In this document: positions 34,603 to 45,346 of the stretch, piece by piece
How the letters are laid out: every line of letters begins with the position of its first letter
How positions within the stretch are numbered: position 1 is the stretch's first letter
DNA from: Eutrigla gurnardus
Lineage: Eukaryota > Chordata > Actinopteri > Perciformes > Triglidae
DNA length: 64,000 nucleotides
Direction of reading: 5' to 3'
Assembly: GCA_963514095.1 (NCBI GenBank)
Contig: OY741275.1
Location: 6,364,151-6,428,150, forward strand
The notes under the pieces: model-generated
What the model saw: only the letters and a program-made list of their open reading frames with translations
Databases searched by the model: none
What the model was told of the DNA's origin: nothing
Program-made: the position numbers and the translations under genes

Positions 34603-37424
34603 ATGGATGAGTTTGTCAAAGAAAAGCTTCACGAGTGGAACCTGGCCGAGTTGATCCCAACTTTTGAAGGTACAACACCTGAACACCTCACCTCAGTCTT
34701 TTGTTCAGTATCAAAGGAATACAGATTCTGAAAGTAGTATGGCTAAATTTCTACACATTTCAGTGTATGTCATGTTGTGTCTTGCAGCTCAACAGATAGA
34801 CAAAGAGTCCTTCAGTCTGCTGGATGACAACAGCTTGGCCTCCCTCATCCCCCTTGTTGGGCCACGACTTAAGTTTCAGCATAACTTAAAAAAAGTTGCT
34901 AGAGGTACGCCTTGAGTCACAGGTCTCAACATAATGGGTTTTGTGTGCTTCAAGTGTAAAAGGTCTACAGGCAAGGATGTTAGACAATTTTTCAGCCACC
35001 TGAGGGTAATGCATAATGTATACTCTACATCAACATTTTTCCAGTGTGCTCAAGTTGGGTGTCAGCGTGGTCCGAATTCTTGTATCGCACCTGATGGAAC
35101 GCTTCGGTGAAAAGTAAGTGTTTGTCACACAGAATATTCAGCTGTATAATTGTTGATTGTTTGACAGTGTCAACAAATGATGATAAAATTAATTTTGTCA
35201 TTTAGTCCAACCTCAGGTACGAAGACAATGTTGGCGTCTGCAATAGTGGATCAGTTTCCATGTCTGAGAGACTCTATGGGCACAGGCTTTGTGAGTAAAG
35301 TTCCTTACAACACTAAATAAAGCAATACCTAACTAAGGAACTAAATATTCACCATCAAAAAATATTCACCTCACCTTCTCTGTCTCAGCTCAAACAATGC
35401 TTGTTTAAGACTATTTTGCAGCACAAGCATGTAGCTGTCAGTCGATCTTCATTTCTTTTTTGTTGCTATTCCCATATGTGATGTTAATACTTGTTTTTCT
35501 AACTTTGTAATCTTAAGGATGCATGGTTCACGCCTGGGAGGAATCATAAACCAGCAACAGGGTTTTTGGAGGAGCGCCTCCGCAATGTACGGAAAAGGCT
35601 CCGATGTGGCAAGCAGAAGAATTCAGCAGAGGTGCCTCAAAAAGAAACCCAGACCATTGTGCCAGGTACAGAAGGGGTCATGTCCTTATCTGTAATACAT
35701 GTGAAATGCGACACATTGTCCAGTTTGCAACAAACACTTTCACAAAGTTGAGTCCGTCTTGCAGGTCCTTAGAATTCTCTAATTTGTCACATATTGCAGA
35801 ATCACCGATAACTGGAGAGCGTGCCATCCAGATGACAGAGTGGCTAAAAAATAACATCTGGCCCCAATCCCAGGTTGTCCAGTACATGCATGACACTGCC
35901 ATCCATAGGGCACAGTGGATCCGTTCAAATGGCACGGTGCCAATTCCTCAGATCATTGATGAGTTTCCTCGCTTAGTGGACACTCCAGGCATGGTGAGGT
36001 TTCCTCCTCAGAAGAAATTGTAAACAATCGATGATAGTTTATTTAACATCTGTCTATGTTTTCTCTTGTACGTAGATTTCTCAAGATTTCTCCCTCTTGC
36101 ATCCGGAGGCTTCTGTCAAACTGACTGAAAACTGGAATCCTGTGTTCTCACAGAACATAATTCGCATGGCTAAGAAGGAGAAGCCTGCTGACACCAATCG
36201 AGATTTACAGATGGCAGGTAATCAGATTTTTTAATTTACTGATTTTGTCATTGGCAGAGTTATTAACATATGGCCATATATTTTGTCCATTCATCCTAAC
36301 TTTCCATAGGAAATCATTTACACCTTCATAATCATCTTTTTGCCATCTGTAGCATTCTATAACACCTATTTTGTCATCTGCTATAGTTTGAATGGACCCC
36401 TATGGATCCAGTGAATAAATATTCAAAATCTAACTTGTTTGAGTTTGAATGTTTTATGTAACATTTTATTGATATTTTAATTTAACAGACAAAGAAGGGG
36501 ATATCGCCTTGCTGCTGCTCCCCGTCCTCCTCCCAGCTGCACCATACAAAGTTGGGAGGAGAGTGTTCCGGCCCAGCAGCTTGGAGAGTTGAACAGCCTT
36601 CATTGATGTCCAGCCGGTGAGTTAAGGGTAGGGGTGGAATGGTTCACAAATCCTTGGTGCAATCCATATAGAGTTTTGGGGTCATGTTGTCTGTCACGGT
36701 TTTATATTTCTTTCAATTTGTGACACTCCAGAAGTAGTGTATATCTCCCTTCCTCTCTCTCTCTCATTCTTTCTCTCTCTTATTAAGATTGTACACTATA
36801 TAGTACATCAGAATAAAAATAAGTTGCAATGGCTTAGAAATGGTGAATTCATAAATGATTAGGTTAAAAAATATATAGAATGCCATTATAAAGAGTATAT
36901 ACTGTACATGTATTGCACAGAAGGCATATAAGACACATCCTGGAAACCTGCATCTACAGAACTCAGTCCAGTACATTTGTACAGTATTTCAGATTTTCCA
37001 ACAGCCATATTATGGCTCTTGTACAAAAGGCACTTTGAGGACACTGAAACACATTAAATATAGCTAAACCTGTTGTAATAACTTGTATCAATTTTGTTTT
37101 GTGTTTTTTTCTCAGCCTGGAACTAACATGGTGGAGTACCTTTCAAGGGCACCGACAGATTATCCACATGTTCTGATGCTGGGGGAGGAGCGTGAGTGTT
37201 CCCAAGCTGTTGTGGTCTTAAATGGGACCGCTTTGGAGCAGCCATCACTTCTCGGAGCGGTTGATGTATGCTTCAAGGCATACTATGTTTTTGATCTACC
37301 AATCTACCCAAAAGCATGCACTCAGGTTTGGGAATTCATTCAATCAGTTGTATTTGAAATACCAGGCGATGTATCAAACGTTGTGAAGCTCATGAGAGCA
37401 CAACTCAATGCAATGCAATGCTAG
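34603..37424 (+). pseudogene. SAM-domain protein gene of the teleost SAMD3-like type, multi-exon, one in-frame stop
   Basis: Exons read by splice signals and phase are 34603-34669, 34788-34904, 35045-35113, 35206-35290, 35518-35665, 35800-35993, 36076-36217, 36489-36616 and 37116-37424. The first two encode a SAM-like domain (MDEFVKEKLHEWNLAELIPT, then IDKESFSLLDDNSLASLIP and GPRLKFQHNLKKV). Exons 3-5 give VRILVSHLMERFGE, PTSGTKTMLASAIVDQFPCL and FLEERLRNVRKRLR. Later exons give PITGERAIQMTEWLKNNIWP, LLLLPVLLPAAPYKVGRRVF and a C-terminal FKAYYVFDLPIYPK block. Exon 4 to exon 9 phases all agree. Exon 2 to exon 3 is off by one, and exon 8 has TGA at 36590-36592. AATAAA follows at about 37665. 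I recognise the order from fish SAMD3-like predictions; the function is unknown. Confidence 0.68.
34934..35110 (+). CDS. Small zinc-finger-like frame inside the SAM-gene element
   Basis: A 58-codon frame opening with ATG: MGFVCFKCKRSTGKDVRQFF, SHLRVMHNVY, FFQCAQVGCQR. The spacing CxxC...HxxxxH followed by FxCxxxGC resembles the N-terminal C2H2-like module that accompanies fish SAM/transposon-type proteins. It overlaps exon 3 of the SAM gene in a different frame (35045-35113). It could be an alternative first exon, a remnant of a second gene, or chance. Confidence 0.4.
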   Translation: MGFVCFKCKRSTGKDVRQFFSHLRVMHNVYSTSTFFQCAQVGCQRGPNSCIAPDGTLR

Positions 37425-37834
37425 AATGATAGGGTTCTGGTGTCTTTAAGTGAGGGTTATAGGGTTAGTTAAAGTTTTTATGATATAATGTTTGTTTTTA
37501 GTCTTAGTTGTGCAGTTTTAGCCACTGTCCCAGATCTCAGAGTGTTGCCCTATCAAGTTAAAGTAAAATGTTTGGATGTAAAAATATATGTATATAGGTC
37601 TTTATTATGTTAATATTTCTAATATACTGCTTTACACTGTTGTGTGTGTTAAATTATATTTTACCAATAAAAGAATGTTTGGAAGAGTATTTTGTTGTTT
37701 CCTCATTTAATAGTAATTTATATCAAATTACAATCTACTGAAGTTGAAGTACATTAAATGTAACATTCTTAGAAAATGTTGGTAATAAAATTAGTATTAT
37801 TTTTAACCACAGCTATACTGATAACCTCGTAACC

Positions 37835-38042
37835 CATTTCTTGGTAGCTTTTACTCATCAGCATGAGTAGTTTTAACCCCTTGTTGGGTCAAAATCTTGA
37901 CCCAGCGTGCTGGGTCAAATCCTCACTCAACCCAATGCTGGGTATAAATAACCCAGCATTGGCTCGGTCCCTTTTGGACCCAGCGCTGAGTTAGCAATTT
38001 CACCCAATTTGGGTTAGTTTTAACCCAGCAGTTTTAAGAGTG
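37835..38042 (-). repeat. Right inverted/subterminal repeat of the SAM-gene element
   Basis: Contains TTGACCCAGCGTGCTGGGTC, ACCCAATGCTGGGTATAAAT and a terminal TTTTAACCCAGCAGTTTTAA GAGTG. It mirrors the left end. Confidence 0.75.

Positions 38043-38107
<65 letters not shown>
38043..38107. repeat. (GATA)n microsatellite, right half
   Basis: About 16 GATA units immediately after the right end of the SAM-gene element, in the same orientation as 33911-33990. Confidence 0.96.
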
Positions 38108-38108
38108 C

Positions 38109-38265
<157 letters not shown>

Positions 38266-38340
38266 TCGGTAACGCTTCACTGCGTCCCGAGCCGCAGACG
38301 AGCCTCAGACCGTCTCCCGTAACGACGTGCTTCCTCCTAC

Positions 38341-38445
38341 CTGATGTCCCGTAGCGGTCTCGGAGCTGCGGAGTCTTTGAGGACGAAGAAACTTGTGAAT
38401 AAATCGGAAGAGATGTTTCGTTGAGGTCCGCAAGGGGAGCGCCAT
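38341..38445 (-). CDS. wars2: Mitochondrial tryptophanyl-tRNA synthetase, exon 1 (start and targeting peptide)
   Basis: First coding exon of wars2. The ATG at 38445 (minus strand) opens MALPLRTSTKHLFRFIHKFL then RPQRLRSSETATGHQ, 35 residues. It ends in phase 0 at a CAG/GTAGGA donor (38339-38340). The peptide is rich in Arg/Lys/His, Ser and Thr, has hydrophobic residues spaced for an amphipathic helix and no acidic residue until position 29, as expected for a mitochondrial presequence. No sequence homology in this part is expected between distant vertebrates, so the call rests on the in-phase join to exon 2, the promoter context and the targeting character. The first intron is about 21 kb and holds two of the window's large transposons. 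Confidence 0.88.
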
Positions 38446-38462
38446 CTTGGATTGTGACATCA
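38440..38462 (-). promoter_or_regulatory. wars2 proximal promoter elements: YY1-like site over the ATG and CRE-like site
   Basis: The minus strand reads CCAAGATGGCGCTC across the start codon (38440-38449), matching the YY1 consensus AAGATGGCG seen at many housekeeping and mitochondrial-gene starts. Just upstream TGATGTCA (38455-38462) resembles a CRE/ATF site. No TATA box is visible nearby. Confidence 0.5.
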
Positions 38463-39373
38463 CACTACGGTGGCTTTGAAAGGACATACGCGAGAGCTGC
38501 GGTTCAGCCGGTCATTGCTGTGTACAAAATATTATGCTTTTTTTTTGCCGCTGTTGTGTTGTTATTGGAAGGAAATAAAAACAAAATTATATTTTTACTA
38601 TATCCAACAGTAATATGTAACAAAAGCATTCCTAAACATTTACTTTATTAAAAGGATACATGGCAATAACTGCTAAGATTATAGTACGGACTTTAAATAA
38701 ATAAATACATACGTTTATTATCAAAGTGGTGCCACATTGACAAACTACAGTATTAAAATGTATTTGTTAGTATTATTACTATTATTCAATAAGAATATAA
38801 CACAGAGAGAGGAGCCGTTCTGCATCAATACTTTTACTTTTTGTATTTTAAGTACATTTTGCATAAAGCAACATATTCAATTTCAGGACATTTACTTTTA
38901 ACAGAGTATTGTGAGACTGTGGTATTTCTACTTCTACTTGGGTAAAATACCTGAGTACTTCTACGCCCGCAGGAATCGGCTTACAGCCAAGCCAAGTTTC
39001 TCCTGATCTCAGCACAAAAACAATGGTGGAGACAAATGGGTCAAACACGTACAATCACGAGGCCGGTGTTTTATATGAGGTAAATCAACGTCCTCGTACA
39101 CTTGAATGGCCCTTATTTATTTTACATCCCTTCTTCTGTTCATCGGAATGACACCGAGAACGACCGAATGGACCGAGGCCTGGGGGCGGGGTTAACTTCA
39201 TACTCAAGACGTCGCTCTGAATGACAGAGAAAGACACAAAAAATAATTGCATTGAAATACATCAGTTTGTAAGCTGTGCCATGTGACATAAGGGACAAAA
39301 AAGAGGATAAAATCTAGTCTAGCCAAGTGAAAAGGCAGTGACCTCCTCTAACTGAACTGTAGACCAGCTGCCT

Positions 39374-39416
39374 GCACGTCGGTGTGCACGTGGGTGTGCA
39401 CGTGGGTGTGCACGTC
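39374..39416. repeat. 12-bp tandem repeat (GTGCACGTGGGT), about 3.5 copies
   Basis: Each unit contains a CACGTG E-box, so this could be a small cluster of bHLH sites or simply a short tandem repeat. Confidence 0.7.
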
Positions 39417-39930
39417 TGAGCCCTGTGCGGCCAACGGAGGAGGAAGATGTGTAATTACATGCTCGCCCGTGTGTACGGGAGGCTACAGAAATGTGTCAGA
39501 CATGTGCGGTTTCTTCCTTGTCTGACGTCTCTATGTTAATTGGCTGGTGTTGTGTCTAGGCCAAGTGAACTTTCCCAGGGAGGCAGCTGCAGAACTATTC
39601 CATACTATACCTCATTACAAAGTGGCGATACACATACTATAAGTGATTATGCTACGCGCTGGGTAGGGTTACAATATGTTTGCAGGGCACGCAGACCTCT
39701 TGTTTCTCAAACATCTGCTCCTGATTTTTTTCCCTTTCCACCTTTTTGCATCTGGTTGCATTTGCAGCACAAAATACAGACTATCATTCCATATTCATTA
39801 TTATTTCCCGAGGCGCTGAGGCCAAGCTCTTTGGTGTTTCACATGGTAGAGACCTGAGCCGGTACGCTCTCTCACGCCTGGGTGATGGGAGATCTGGTTG
39901 GTGGAGCAGAGACCCACTGCTGGGAGATGG

Positions 39931-39967
<37 letters not shown>
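39931..39967. repeat. (GT)n microsatellite
   Basis: About 17 GT units with one TTT interruption. Confidence 0.9.
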
Positions 39968-39969
<2 letters not shown>

Positions 39970-40095
39970 CCTTCAGCTCCTGTTTCCTGGCCACCCAGTA
40001 GAGGTTGGTCGTCCTGCTCTTCTTTTTTTCGCCTGCCTCCTCCTTTCACCTTCGTAGTTGAAGAGAAATTCCTCTCCTTAAAACAAAAGGAGTGT

Positions 40096-40142
40096 GTTTT
40101 ATTTATTTATTTATTTATTTCTGTGTGTGTGTGTGTGTGTGT

Positions 40143-40188
<46 letters not shown>
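40096..40188. repeat. (TTTA)n followed by (GT)n microsatellite
   Basis: Six TTTA/ATTT units then about 33 GT units with one GG interruption. Confidence 0.95.
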
Positions 40189-40189
<1 letters not shown>

Positions 40190-40720
40190 GCTGGACACTC
40201 CTGTTAATGGCAGAGGTTACCAATAATACAACAATAAGGTGTTGGAAGGCACTTTGGATTAAAGCTTGGACCAAAATGTCAAACACTATAGCTATGTTAT
40301 TTTATTTTTACAATACAATTTTAATTCAATTTTAATCTAAATGTAAAAAATACAATAATACATCCAAATAACCTTTTCATCATTCAGCAAATGGCTGTGA
40401 AATTACGACTTCTTTTTTTAATTTGCATGCTGCCACAGTAAAAAAGTAAATCCTTGATGAATGAAGGTCATGGAAGTCAGAGTTGCATCAAAACATCCTT
40501 TTTGACAAAATCTCACACAACCTCACCATTAAAAATATTTTCAACATCGCCGTCTCATGGAAGTGTTTAGTGTTTGGGAGTGAGCTGGATAAATGAGACC
40601 GTGGAGGCATGCGAGAAAAACAACGTTTTCTTCAAGAAGTCAAGGTAACACGTGGGAGGAAAATATACAAATGGTCATTTTCAAGTCAATGTTTCAAATC
40701 ATGTATATATGAAAAAATAG

Positions 40721-40783
40721 GTGTCCCAATAGCCCAGGTGAAATGTATTCATGCATAACATTTGTCCTGGGCTATTGGGACAC
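40721..40783. other. Strong 63-nt hairpin (miRNA-precursor-like)
   Basis: Arms GTGTCCCAATAGCCCAGG (40721-40738) and CCTGGGCTATTGGGACAC (40766-40783) are perfectly complementary. Pairing resumes after two mismatches for six more base pairs around an 11-nt loop. It could be a microRNA-like precursor or the collapsed remains of a palindromic element. Confidence 0.55.
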
Positions 40784-40877
40784 ATAATGTAATCATTGCA
40801 CCTGGTCAGTGATTACTGATGCATTTAAATAGGAATAAACAGAGGACAAAATATTCCAACTTTATATTCAACAGTGA

Positions 40878-40879
<2 letters not shown>

Positions 40880-40921
<42 letters not shown>
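40880..40921. repeat. (CA)n(TA)n microsatellite
   Basis: Fifteen CA units then six TA units. Confidence 0.95.
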
Positions 40922-40922
<1 letters not shown>

Positions 40923-41744
40923 AATAATGTTTTTTTTCTTCTATAATTTCTTCTAATAATAGCACCAATATTCGAAAGTTTCAAATACACACACACGGTT
41001 TTGAATAAATAGAAAAATAAAAAATCTGCTGGCTTTTTTTTTTATCTCCAGTTTGCAGAAAGAACCCAAATCAGAAAAGCAACTTTGAAAGTGCTGCCTT
41101 TAAGTTAGGGGATATTCTCTTTATGATCCAGTCTTTGAGTCATACGTTTTTATTAATAATGTCAATTTCTGCAGCATGATGTCGTGTTGTAAACTGATTG
41201 CCGTACATGTTTGTTTTGTTCAGGAAGTGAAATATGGTGAGATTTATCCCAGTCTCTGTTTCAGTGGGACTTTAAAAACTGTCCCTCACTCAGTTTTGAA
41301 GCAGAAGAAGAAGAAACAGAAACTCAGCAGTGGGATCTCCAGAGAGGAGCGAGAGGCCGTCCAGGTGACGAGTGAAGACTTTGTGCTTTCATCACAAATC
41401 CGTTCTCCTTTCACCATCAGCGAGATTCATTTTTCATCCTCATCAGGCTGTCTGCACCTCCTGCTACTGCCCCTCCTCCTCCACCGACCTCCACATCTAG
41501 CACCCTGTTCTCACCTCCTCCTTGATAATTGTCTCCACTGTCTTCTACCTCTTCCTCTGCCTCGTCCTACTCTCACTGGTGTGAAGGTACTAATGTACCA
41601 CTTTTCAGTACTTGTATTTCCATGTTATGCTACTTTATACATTGTATTACATTTTGTACATTTTCCTCCACTGCATTTATCTAAATTTGGTTCCTTTGCA
41701 AAAATATAATCAGCAAATAAATTATCATGTAATAATTGTATACA

Positions 41745-41800
41745 TAAGGATGGAACTTTAATGATCCCAGGAGGTCATTCATTAGCTACCTGGTATGACA
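41745..41800 (-). mobile_element. Rex-like LINE tail fragment
   Basis: GGAACTTTAATGATCCCAGG on the plus strand reads as CCTGGGATCATTAAAGTTCC on the minus strand, the ending of many teleost Rex/CR1 copies. No coding part is present. Confidence 0.4.
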
Positions 41801-43344
41801 AAGTGTTTAAATTAGCTCCACCTACAGCTTCAACATTAAAGCAAACCCATTAATGCATCAATAATTACAATTCAATGATATCATACTGTATATAATTCTG
41901 TATAATGAGTACTTTTACTTTCTAAAGTACTTTTGTTCTTTCACTTCACTATGAAGTTTAAAGCAGGACTTGTACTTAAAGTTCCAGTGAGGACCTTTTA
42001 ACTGCTTATGAAACGTCTTAGTTTAATACTGAAGCCTCTATGACAGTGAACGAGGCCATCAGAGAGAAGATTGGCTGTTTCTGTAGTCATTCACCAGCTT
42101 CACCAGAAACCCCTCCAGCTCAGACCGCAGCAGGGTCCGGCAGCCTCAATCCCACCATAGACACACCCAGATCCAGCTTCTCTGTGGCTAGCGGTCGGAG
42201 CTCCAGTGGGAGGTGGAGAGCTCCACCTCAGCGGAGGTTCTCCTCGCTGCTCCACCAGTCCCCGGGCCCAGGTCCGGTCCCTGGTGGGGGTCTACCCAGA
42301 CACCCCCATGCTGGAGGACCATGCTGTATCACTGGGCCCACTGGAGGGAAGGGAGACACAGGAGAACCAGAACCAGGACTGAGCAGGGCAGTCTGTCAGA
42401 CCCTGCTGAAGTAAAATGAGCTGTTTTCCAAAGGGAGTCTGGTGCTCGGAAACACTACCACTTTTGTCCACAGGGGCCGCCAATACCAACACAAAATGAA
42501 AGTTCCTCATAGCAACTTTAATTGTGATTTTTTTTTTTGCAGCTCGTTTAACGTAACAGCCTGATGAAAATGGCCCAGTACTTGTTTCCAGAACACATGA
42601 TGTGCATTTTGAATATTTGAAGGTCCTATTGCTTCATGTCATGAGTCTGTATTTGTCATAAGGACTTGATAGGTTTTATTGATACAACATGTCCTGCTTT
42701 GAAATTGCATGCAGAATGGATTAGGATTTTTAATATTAATGTAAAGAAACCACTCAGGGAAACATATTTGTTTTCCAGACTAAATGGCTGCAATTTTAAA
42801 AGGTTTAAAACATGTGGTTAGCGAGCAAAACCAAAAACACAACAAAAGAAGTAGGTCCACACGGGACACTAGTCTCCTGGTGTTTTTGGACCCATCCACC
42901 ACTGGCCTCCTCCCTACGTGGGCTCGATTCAGACTAATTAATGATACATCAAGAGCAAACCTTGTATTCCACGACAAAGTATGTTTCCCTTGAATGTCAT
43001 TCACCATGTAGTTTCCTTGTGTTCCTTTTGTGTGGGAAATGTTTGAGACCAGGCTGCTTTTAAATCATTTAAAAAAAAAACATTTGTTTGCAATTCTTTT
43101 TCTGTGATTTTATTTGTGTTATGACATGTTCCCCTGCTTGGCTCTGCTTTGTTGTCATGCGTTTAGTTTCTGGCTCAATTCATTCTCCTTGTGTTTTAAA
43201 TGTGTTCGGTCAATCACTTTGTATCTGTGCTTTATAACGTTTTGCATTATTATGAGTAACACATGTAAGGATATACACATCCACAGACACTTGAATACAC
43301 AAAGTATATCTATTCATACAGAATGAATATACACACATTAGTCT

Positions 43345-43401
43345 GACTTTCACACACACATGCTAACTGTGCTGCAGAGTTAGCATGTGTGTGAGAAAGT
43401 C
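43345..43401. other. Strong 57-nt hairpin
   Basis: Arms 43345-43368 and 43378-43401 pair at 23 of 24 positions around a nine-base loop (GTGCTGCAG). The arm sequence contains CACACACATGCTAACT. Confidence 0.55.
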
Positions 43402-44677
43402 CGGCTGGTGGCGACCGACACTCCACCTGTCATAATACAGCCAGGCAATGCATGATGGGAAGGTGGGGGGGCTGCTGAGTGAGGGGCCAAACGTGTGTGT
43501 GTGTGTGTGTGTTCTGGACTCGGGATCCTGATGCTGAAAGACAGGATCTCCCCTCTGACACTGCAGGCATTCGGAGTCCACAGGACGTCCACCACCCAAG
43601 TGGACGGACGGATGGATGGATGGACAGCTAGCAGAATGACAGACACCTTGGTAAACAGAGGACGTGTTGGCTGAGGAAGACAGACAAACGTCTGATGGAT
43701 GAATCAGACACTGGGACGTACAGTCGGGCAAACCAAAGAACAAACAGCAGGCTGGACGGACGGACAAGCAGGCAGATTTGCAGACAAACGAGTGGATGGC
43801 TGGACGGATTGAACAGGAATAATAAAGTGTGCGGTGCCGAGGGCGTGTCAGAGACTGGATGGTCGGGCCGACCGCACACAGCCTGCAGCGTCACTCCCTC
43901 ACCGGCCTGCTGTTCTCAGAGGGAAGCCTCGGCAAGCATAATAAACATTCACCAAAGTATCTTGTGTAAAGCAACGCTTGCGTCCCCAGAGGAGGGTCTG
44001 GATTTCATTACTAATCTGTGTGACTGTGCATGTGAGACACAGTGTGTGTTTGTCATGTCAATGCATTCGCCTGTATAGAAATGTACACGTCCTGCAGCGT
44101 TTCCCCTCTTCATGTCTCTGCTTCCTTCATCAGTGGGATTATTTCATCCAAAAGAGATTTCTCAATTGACTTGCTCGACAATTTATCCCCCATCAGTTAT
44201 TATTAAAATGACATTAACCAGCACTGACGATGTGTTCATGTTGGGCTGAAATGATGACAAAATGACAAAAATGCATCAACAATTTCGAAAATCACTTATA
44301 AAGCAGAAATGGCGACATTCTCTGTCTTCTGAATTTTAGATTTTCTTTTCTTCCGTTATATGATTGAAAATGTTACATTTTAGAACTATTGATTTGATAA
44401 AACAACAAATAATAGACATCAACCTGGGCACTACGTTTGTGACATACAGAAAACAGACAACATGAACTGATTAAAGGGATTATTCCTGGTTAAATAAATA
44501 GTTTTTTAAATAATAATAGATAAACAAAAATGGAGTTAACCCTAATTCAATATATAAGCATCATTTCATATTAATTTTATCATATTTTTTTGTTTTATCT
44601 TTTGAACTGTTTGTCTGTGTCTTACAAATGTTTAATTTATAGTTTTGTCCTTTGTGTTCATTATTAACTTAATTAAC

Positions 44678-44679
<2 letters not shown>

Positions 44680-44752
<73 letters not shown>
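44680..44752. repeat. (ATT)n microsatellite
   Basis: About 24 ATT units, uninterrupted. Confidence 0.96.
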
Positions 44753-44754
<2 letters not shown>

Positions 44755-45346
44755 TACATAGCTCTAATCTCTAGGTACTACTTAAACTGAGTTGTACTGT
44801 GTGTGTCTGGTTATGACATTATGGTTATTTTTGCACGTAAAACGACACAACGTTCTGCAAACGTATTCATAAATGCTTCACGAGAATGTCGAGACTCAAC
44901 ATGGATTGTGTTTTTCCACCAGGTGGCCCCTGATGGTCTCTTTAGGTTCATCCAGCAGGAGACTTTGCAAACATGATCACCAGGACTCGAGACTGAATGT
45001 GAACTTTCCACTAGTTTCTAAAAGCTGATTCTGACCACCTTTTCACGAGGCATCTGATTGGTGCTCCAAAGACTGAGTGAGATACACTATATTGCCAAAA
45101 GTATTCACTCACCTGCCTTGACTTGCATATGAACTTAAGTGACGTCCCATTCTTAATCCATAGGGTTTAATATGACGTTGGTCCACCCTTTGCAGCTAAA
45201 ACAGCTTCAACTCTTCTGGAAGGCTTTCCACAAGGTTTAGGAGTGTGTTTATGGGACTTTTTGACCATTCTTCCAGAAGTGTATTTGTGAGATCACACAC
45301 TGATGTTGGACTGGAAGGCCTGGCTCTCAGTCTCCACTCTAATTAT

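Larger units (their letters stand above)
33991..38042 (+). mobile_element. DNA-transposon-like element carrying a SAM-domain gene
   Basis: A block of about 4.05 kb between the two halves of a GATA microsatellite. The left end reads TCTTAAAAATGCTGGGTTG. The right end, reverse-complemented, reads CACTCTTAAAACTGCTGGGTT. These share TCTTAAAA(A/C)TGCTGGGTT and then diverge into repeated AACCCA/TGGGTT words within the terminal 110-200 bp on both sides. Inverted ends with dense subterminal repeats are transposon architecture. The right CACT... terminus suggests a CACTA (EnSpm)-like element, but the left terminus lacks the CAC and the target duplication cannot be read inside a microsatellite. No DDE transposase was recognised inside. 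The cargo is a multi-exon gene on the plus strand (34603-37424). Confidence 0.75.
38463..45084. other. Upstream flank of wars2, no gene recognised
   Basis: Intergenic sequence with GT/CA, TTTA and ATT microsatellites, a 12-bp GTGCACGTGGGT tandem (39374-39416), a Rex-like LINE tail (about 41745-41800, minus strand) and two strong hairpins. Open frames at 41176-41709 and 42040-42414 show no domain or splice context. Confidence 0.6.

Noticed and set aside
36590..36592. TGA as a selenocysteine codon in the SAM gene
   Set aside because: Nothing suggests a selenoprotein family, no SECIS-like element was seen in the 3' region, and pseudogenisation is simpler.
41176..41709. 177-codon open frame
   Set aside because: No domain, Leu/Pro/His-rich run from CT-rich DNA and no splice context.
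42040..42414. Proline/glycine-rich frame with GPTGGKGDTGEPEPG resembling collagen
   Set aside because: Too short and irregular for Gly-X-Y repeats, no flanking collagen exons, and a competing frame covers the same bases.
43596..43810. GGAC/GGAT-rich, CAGACAAAC-rich stretch as a spaced-repeat array
   Set aside because: Irregular degenerate short repeats without constant repeat and spacer lengths; not CRISPR-like, and CRISPR is not expected in a fish nuclear genome.
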